A stretch of DNA of 64,000 nucleotides from Boswellia sacra (lineage: Eukaryota; Streptophyta; Magnoliopsida; Sapindales; Burseraceae): assembly GCA_013180625.2 (NCBI GenBank), contig SNVD02003545.1:62001-126000 (forward strand). The letters are read 5' to 3'. How positions within the stretch are numbered: position 1 is the stretch's first letter; the number at the start of each line of letters is the position of its first letter. The notes beneath the pieces are model-generated. The model was not told the origin of the DNA. It made no database searches and worked only from the letters and a program-made list of their open reading frames with translations. Of this stretch, positions 58,042-64,000 are shown in pieces. A program made the position numbers and the translations under genes.

Positions 58042-60155
58042 TGTCATGCCCTATCATCTCTTATTTAGAGACTTTAGGGGTGATTGATTAAGAAAATAAT
58101 AAAAAGACATCATCAATATCTCATTATTTTTTTTCATACATATGTTTATACATATCACACGAATCCCTTACAACATCTGACTATTTGTTCAAAACAAACT
58201 TTACATACGCTGATGACTAAACTTAGTACATAAGTTGATAATCACATAATAAATTTTCCTATCACAATTTAGGCTAGTCAAAACATTTCTCAAAACCATT
58301 ACATGCATAAAAACGCCAGACTCCCTAGGAAAGCTCTGGAACACCACTAGTACGAGTATCTTTTTGTGTACCTGTGGAGGGAAGGGGTGAGCATAAAGCC
58401 CAATAGGAAAGATTCTAATATTATACTAAATCATAAGTATTCAACCAGTTACTCATTTACATAATTACGCAACCAATTATAATAAGTCAAGTAATCATTC
58501 TCATTCACACATCAAAGTGTCACTGATTCACTTAATAATCAAAATTTTTCATCTAATGTTTCCCTTAGATCCGTATCCAAACAGCTCATCCAAGGTCTAA
58601 CATTGCAAGTTTATATTCGTGTTCCCCTTAAATCCGTATCCAAAATGGCTTATCCAAGGTCCAACACATCAAGTTTATTTTTGTGATCCCCTTGGATCCA
58701 TATCCAAAACGGCCTATCCAAGGTCCAACACATCAAGTTTATTTTCGTGTTCCCCTTGGATCCGTATCCAAAATGGCCCATACAAGGTCCAACACTAATA
58801 ATTTCATACCCGTATTCTCTTTGGATCCGTATTGAAAACGACCCATCCAAGGTCCAATGCATACACATACAAGCCTTTCAATGTAATTTCCAAAATAAAT
58901 CTCAAGGAAATTCAGTTTCTATGCAAAATCCAGGCCTGTCAAGAGGGTTACACATGGCCGGGTCAGTTCTGTAATTTCGCTCGACACTCGACATGTTCAT
59001 TACTCAACACTCGACATTCTCTTAACTAGACACTCAACACATCCACAACTAAACACTCAACACATTCACAACTAGGCACTTGACATATTCGCCACTAGAC
59101 ACTTGACATATCCGTAACTAGACACTCGACACATTCACAACTAGGCACTCGACACATTCACCACTAGACACTCGACATATTCACCACTCGACACTCGACA
59201 TATTCACCACTAGACACTCGACACTTGTAACTCGACACTCGACATTCTCTTAACTAGACACTCGACACATCCACAACTAAACACTCAACACATTCACAAC
59301 TAGGCAATCGACACATTCACCACTAGACACTCGACACATTCACAACTAGGCACTCGACACATTCACCACTAGACACTCGACATATCCGTGACTAGACACT
59401 CGACACTTGCCACTCGACAAGTAGGTGTTGAGTAGTGTCGGATTAAATATCAGTTTCAAAATATACAAAGTTGTGAACCTGTTCGAATATGTCAGTTGAA
59501 CCATCTCATTTCCAGATTTCAACCTTCAATTTCAACAATTCACCAAAATTTCATTTTAACTCAAATTCAATGAAATCAGTGGCTGTTCAAAGCTTCATAT
59601 ATCTATTTTTCTAAATAAAAGAAAAATTTTACAAATCCCAATCCAGCAAACACAGCAGCTCAAATACATAGAACTGTCACATGGACTACAACTCCCATCA
59701 AGAACAACCTCTACTTCACGTCATAAGCACATAACTTCACAAATAATTCATCATCCAATCAACAAACAACCAATTTAATAATAAATCACATGATTGCAAA
59801 CCAATATCAATTAAAGCAACAGAAAGAAATAACACGATTTAAGTATAGTGTTAGAAAATCCCTACTTGTCTTCCAAGCCTATACACCTCTTTGATTTTTC
59901 CCTTATTTTCGTCTCTTTTTCTTCCTTCTCTTTTTCTTCTTCTCCTTTTTCTCTTTTTCTCTGTAACCGTAAGACTCTCCTCTTCTATCGTCAAATGAAA
60001 ATAACCCCTTCTGGAACCCTCATGACTCTCTTATATATATAACGCCTTAATTCATAGGCCTAAGTCCACTTATTTTCTAAACCCATTTAATCCTTAGGCA
60101 TAGTTTCTAAATTTTGTAATATATATATATATATATATATATATGAAACTCTACA
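58042..60155 (-). repeat. 5' LTR of the Gypsy element
   Basis: 2.11 kb. Five copies of the GGATCCGTATCCAAAA-type unit (58558-58860), against three in the other LTR, and a CACTCGACAC minisatellite at 58980-59420. Its outer end ...CTCTACA abuts the TSD CTGAT. Confidence 0.92.
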
Positions 60156-60160
60156 CTGAT

Positions 60161-60757
60161 ACTCCAGTTCAATCCTATGTCTAACAAATTAACTTCCATA
60201 TAGATTTCCAAATTCTTTGGATTTTATCCTAGTCATATACTATTGAGCCTTATTACTCAAACTGTTATTTATCACTAGTCAGAGAGTTTATGATTAAGTG
60301 GTGGGACAAGTATGATATTTCAAGATGTTCAGGCCAAAGTATTCAAAACTAGATCAAGTCCGGGAAAAAGCCTGTTCAAGCACAAGCCAAGCCCAAAGAA
60401 AAATCAATCAAGCCCAATATTCCATCTAAAGTGGAAGCCCAAACTCAAGACAAGTCAACATCATCAAAAAGTTCTAAAAAGAAGAAATCAAAAAGTGAAC
60501 AACTCAAGCAATTGATGGCAACAATTATTCAACAAATTTCGGACAACTCATCCGACAGTACTCCAGATAATCCAGATGAAATTAAATATAAAAGAATTGA
60601 AGAACAATTATAAAAACCTAATATTAAAGATAATATAGAAGAAATAGAAAACAAATTTAAAAAAGAAGTATGTTCAGATTTGCCTAATCAATTTTGGGAT
60701 AGAAAGAAACATATAGTTACTTTACCATATATTAAAGAATTTAATGAAAAATAAGTG
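60161..60757 (+). pseudogene. Pararetrovirus tail with a second copy of the pre-RT segment
   Basis: 60161 resumes the viral ORF cut at 51259. About 60430-60570 encodes a Lys/Ser-rich stretch (SSKSSKKKKSKSEQLKQLMA). From about 60575 to 60752 the sequence nearly repeats 47690-47867 (starting GAAATTAAATATAAAAGAAT) and then leaves viral sequence at AATGAAAAATAAGTG. This is an overlap of more than one genome length, or a copy-choice joint. Confidence 0.7.
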
Positions 60758-63700
60758 ATTTGTTTTTTAAAAGTATCGTTACTAATAAATCATGTAGAAT
60801 ATGATTTCTTTAAAAATGTATGATAATTTCTATTGAACATCTTAATAAACTATTAAATATCTAATTTAGTTTAAAAATTGATTTATTCAAGTTTTAAAAT
60901 AGTAAGTGTATTAGTGATAAAAGCGTGGAGAGCATATTTGGAGGTTCATATAACCATATCATTAAATAGTTAAGAATAATATAACATGAGATTTTTAAAA
61001 TTCATGTCAGTATTTTTGATAAATAAATTAAAGGAAATCATTAATACTATTTGTATTCAAATAAAAGCTAAATTTTTTTATTTTTTTCTATTTAGATAAA
61101 TCTATCTGAAAGAGAAAGTTGAGGACTAAAAAAATAGTCCAAATTAATGTACATCTAAATGAATAAATATCATTCAATTTAAACTTCATACCTCATAATA
61201 AGTAATAACTTAGATTAATGTTTGGGCAATAGCAAAACCTTTGGGTGGCCGATGCTAAGCCTAGGGTTTCATGAAATTTCTTCCCAAGATGCTGGAGAAT
61301 GACTTATGTAGAACAAGTATACCACCTCAGCATAATAATTTGGTAGGCCTATCTAATGAAATGACAACATATGATTATGAATATTGAAGACAATTCAGCA
61401 ACCCTATCCAATGAAATGATGATATGCGATTATGGATGGTTGAAAAAATTAATAAAAAACTGAAAATTTAACTATATTCAACACATTGCTAAAAATTAGT
61501 GGTTAGACATACCACCTCAGCAATATGTCTATTTTATATAAGTATTTTTAAAGACACTGATATTCTTCTAACTTGTGGGCTTTTTTCTTTTTTTTCTTTT
61601 TTTTTTCTAAGAATACGCTTTCTCTCCTTTTCTCAGTTAGGCTTTTTTCATGGGCAGTTGGGTTGGGCTGAACTCCTTCCTTGGAGAATGAGCTTCTTTA
61701 GGCCAGATTTTCTTTCATTTAAGCCAGTGTTTCCCGAGTCTTGGGTGCCATGGAGATTGGGCTTTAAATTTCTTTTTCCATGAATATCCTAGATATTGCG
61801 CTTTAAAGCATACTAATAGGTACTTTGAGATACATATAAATTTAATTTGCAATTATTTACCGCTAAATTGAATGAAAATCGAATAATATATCTAGAAATA
61901 AGAACAATTTAGTATTATTGATAATGATGTTACCATATTGTATAAATAAAAAAATATAAAATGTATGAAAAAGATAATGAGTTAAATCCTTCATTTTAAT
62001 TTTTTTTGTAATTCATAATTTTAATTATTTTTCAAAATTGATCCCATTAAACAAAAAAAAAAGAATTTTCTAACGTCGTCATATTGAAGTTAATTAAGAT
62101 TGTTTGCGGTGGTTGTTGTGACAGCTAAGATTAGAAGTTTGGTGGTTAGAATTATGAATTTCAAAAAGGAGCAAAAAATAAAATGGAGATGGGACTTTGT
62201 ACTAATGGATGGGGCACATTTTAGTGTTACTCTTGCATTTATTTTTGATTTATGTATATGATTTGCACAAGATTATGGCAATCCAAATTCTTCACAACTC
62301 TGTTGTAGATCTCCTTTCATCTTACCATGGAGGAGCTGTTGCAATTGGTGACATTGACTGCGGTTGTAGATGTGGTCACTTCGATTTATAAGTCAATATC
62401 CGAATAAATTGTTTAAATTTAGAAAGAGCTATAATGATTAAATGAAGAAGCTTAGTGACTTCTCCATCCTATGTTTATATAATAGAGTAAGTGACTTTGG
62501 TATATGTAAGCTTTGTATAGCCAAATCAGATCTAATTTTGAGCCTTGTGTGGGTTTTTAATAAGTAGTCCAACATAATTGGTTCTATTTGCACTCACAGC
62601 CAATCAAAGGAACCCCCTTTTTGAAATACTTTTCAATGATAAATCTATCCTATATCAAATTACTTAAAAACTTAATATAAATTAATAATACTTACCTTCA
62701 TTTTTTTTTTAATAAAACACTTTTGACACCCTACTTATTATGAGTAAGGTTGATGAAATTGTTGGGATGTTCGTATATCATGAACTAGCTCAAGGTTATT
62801 GGAATTGGCGTTTTCAACTTAAGTAAATTTTTATATATAAAAGATAATTTATAATTTTTGATTCTAGAGCAAGTTATGAAGGCAACCATTATAATTGCAT
62901 CCAATAAACGCTATAAAATAAGAATTGATTAGTAGATTGGAAAGCCATGCGCATTTGCATGGGGAAATTGATATCTAGTGGGGAAAAGATGAAACAAAAC
63001 AAAGCATCCCTTAGTGGAGATTTCCCATCCATGCGTGGATGCTCCAACTTTTTATGAAATATAAAAAGATAAGGAGTCCTTGCTGCGGCTTTTCCAAAAA
63101 CAATAACTTAAGGAAGTTGAATTTATGTAAGTAATAGAAACCACCACTGTGTTCTTTTTTGAATTATGTGTTTTTGTTTCCAAAATGATTTGAAAAATGA
63201 ATTTCTATAATTTAGAGAAACTATTTTAAGTAAAGGATATGTATTTGGAAATGAATTCTTAAAATGCAAATTTGAAAATGGTTTTAAGAATATATGTTTG
63301 GAAATAAATTCTTGAGCTGAAATTTTAAAAACAAAAATAAGATATGTGTTTTGAAATGAATTATTGAAATCAAATTTTGAAAACAAAAATATAAAATGCG
63401 TTTGGAAATTATTCCAAAACACTTGTTCTTACAAATTTATAAATAAAAAGATTATTAACAAATAATATTTTAAACTAAATGCATGTTCTCATTATACATA
63501 TTGTTAACAAATAATAAATGCTTAATTATACAAAAAAAAAAATCACTCTTTGCTTCCTACGATATTTTCACCCAAGTATTTTCTTCTCTTTTTCACTTCA
63601 CTTTATAGTGCTTACTATAAATGTGTTTAGTTAAAATTAAAAAAAACTAAGAAACATTCAAACAATCTTCCAATGCATACTTTGTCTACATATATACATA

Positions 63701-63849
63701 CATACATATGTATGTATGTACATACGTATATAATGCACGGGCTTCAAAATTGTATATGTATGTATATATAATATGACATAATATTATTTATTACTATTTC
63801 CTTACATAACCGAATGCAATGCAATAAAAAACAAATCTATGATTACAAA
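60758..63849. other. AT-rich intergenic DNA
   Basis: 61215-61290 carries AAAACCTTTGGGTGGCCGAT, similar in style to the 9814 MULE-like terminus, but with no partner. 63170-63425 is a degenerate AT-rich repeat of GAAATGAATT and AAAATTTTGAAAAC words. Around 63693-63735 is a (CATA)n/(TGTA)n palindromic microsatellite. No gene supported. Confidence 0.4.
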
Positions 63850-64000
63850 CATCTATCTCCCATGTTGAATATAATCCTGCCACATCCTTATAGCTATATT
63901 GTTCCTATATAGTCTCCATGCTTATGTTAGTTCAATGGACATGTTCAGTTCAATTGTGGGCATATCTCCATGTTCCTCCTCCATAACTTCAATGTCATCC
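63850..64000 (-). pseudogene. Possible PIF/Harbinger transposase C-terminus, cut by the window edge
   Basis: A single minus-strand frame reads an acidic stretch (DDIEVMEEEHGDMPTIELN), a TAA, then AWRLYRNNIAIRMWQDYIQH and a stop. The ending resembles the W+D.IA..MW.DY tail of plant Harbinger DDE nucleases. It is short and already has an internal stop; the bulk would lie beyond the window. Confidence 0.35.

Larger units (their letters stand above)
51260..60155 (-). mobile_element. Ty3/Gypsy chromovirus-type LTR retrotransposon (Tekay/Del-like), 8.9 kb
   Basis: Minus-strand element with 5' LTR 58042-60155 and 3' LTR 51260-53211. LTR ends TGTCACGCCC...TACA; perfect 5-bp TSD CTGAT (51255-51259 and 60156-60160). 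The primer-binding site on the minus strand, TGGTATCAGAGCCTAAGC, lies beside the 5' LTR (about 58024-58039) and a purine-rich AGGAGGGTAGA beside the 3' LTR. Domain order gag, protease, RT, RNase H, integrase and a C-terminal chromodomain-like segment places it among chromoviruses. From 57352 to 53465 one frame is kept with only in-frame stops. Confidence 0.95.
45297..60757. mobile_element. Composite endogenous pararetrovirus locus (Caulimoviridae) broken by two insertions
   Basis: Viral pieces: movement-protein-like frame on the minus strand (45545-46771, with related sequence to about 45297), then on the plus strand a coiled-coil and protease region (about 46921-47560), RT (47939-48580), RNase H (48664-48843 and 50150-50460) and a downstream ORF (50493-51259, resumed at 60161). 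RNase H is split by a PIF/Harbinger-type element (48844-50149) and the last ORF by a Ty3/Gypsy element (51260-60155). The segment ends with a second copy of the pre-RT region (60575-60757). Motif wording resembles petuvirus/solendovirus-type genomes; this lineage call is inference. Many stops; it is a fossil. Confidence 0.8.

Noticed and set aside
58650..58974. Frames with repeated GPCMGHFGYGSKG-like or reverse-strand units
   Set aside because: Shadow translation of the GGATCCGTATCC-type tandem units in the Gypsy LTR.
61499..61783. 94-codon Phe-rich plus-strand frame
   Set aside because: Starts in a T-rich run, no domain, no splice context and no conserved composition.
63123..63422. 99-codon Phe/Asn-rich minus-strand frame
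   Set aside because: Comes from degenerate AT-rich repeats of TTTGAAAA words; no protein family.

Overview
The window is AT-rich plant nuclear DNA, very probably from a dicot. Evidence: two intron-bearing genes of plant families, TRIM, Copia and Ty3/Gypsy retroelements primed from initiator tRNA-Met, MULE, hAT and PIF/Harbinger DNA transposons, and broken endogenous plant pararetroviruses (Caulimoviridae). The species cannot be named from sequence alone. Most of the window is a stack of nested insertions; only one gene looks intact.

Genes. (1) Bases 74-8900, minus strand: a complete six-exon oxysterol-binding-protein-related gene of the short plant ORP3/ORP4 type. Joining the exons by splice sites gives 383 codons with no stop or frameshift. 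Intron 2 starts with GC instead of GT, and intron 2 also holds a TRIM-like array and a hAT element. (2) Bases 23870-28585, minus strand: a four-exon CPYC-class glutaredoxin (GRXC4-like) with a signal peptide. Splicing is intact, but exon 3 carries an in-frame TGA, so the gene is probably a pseudogene or truncated allele. Two short broken coding fragments lie at 30360-30636 and 37355-37668, and a possible PIF/Harbinger transposase tail at the right edge.

9-23 kb is a transposon graveyard: a MULE-like element (9814-11271), a 784-bp solo LTR inside a short tandem repeat (11428-12211), a hAT element (13611-14408), a florendovirus-like pararetrovirus relic with an internal duplication (about 14480-16210), a Tourist-like MITE (about 16223-17160), a MULE with perfect 9-bp TSD (18232-20559) that contains a second MULE-like element with its own perfect TSD and a long internal palindrome (19354-20226), and a three-unit 188-bp tandem repeat (22583-23152).

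27-45 kb holds a near-perfect 388-bp foldback with LTR-type ends and a 5-bp TSD inside glutaredoxin intron 1, a Copia solo LTR (31298-32249), a complete 564-bp TRIM (32527-33090), a small MULE-type MITE (33692-33876), an eleven-unit, about 215-bp tandem array (34500-36915), a 1.8-kb GC-rich hAT (38219-40011), and an ORF made of three 126-bp coding repeats (41994-42461).

45.3-60.8 kb is one composite locus. A second, different pararetrovirus copy (petuvirus/solendovirus-like) was integrated, rearranged (movement-protein frame on the opposite strand to pol) and then broken twice: by a 1.3-kb PIF/Harbinger-type element inside RNase H (48844-50149, TSD TTA) and by an 8.9-kb Ty3/Gypsy chromovirus (51260-60155, TSD CTGAT). 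The Gypsy gag-pol keeps a single reading frame over nearly 4 kb and is disrupted only by in-frame stops. The target-site duplications allow the order of events to be read directly.
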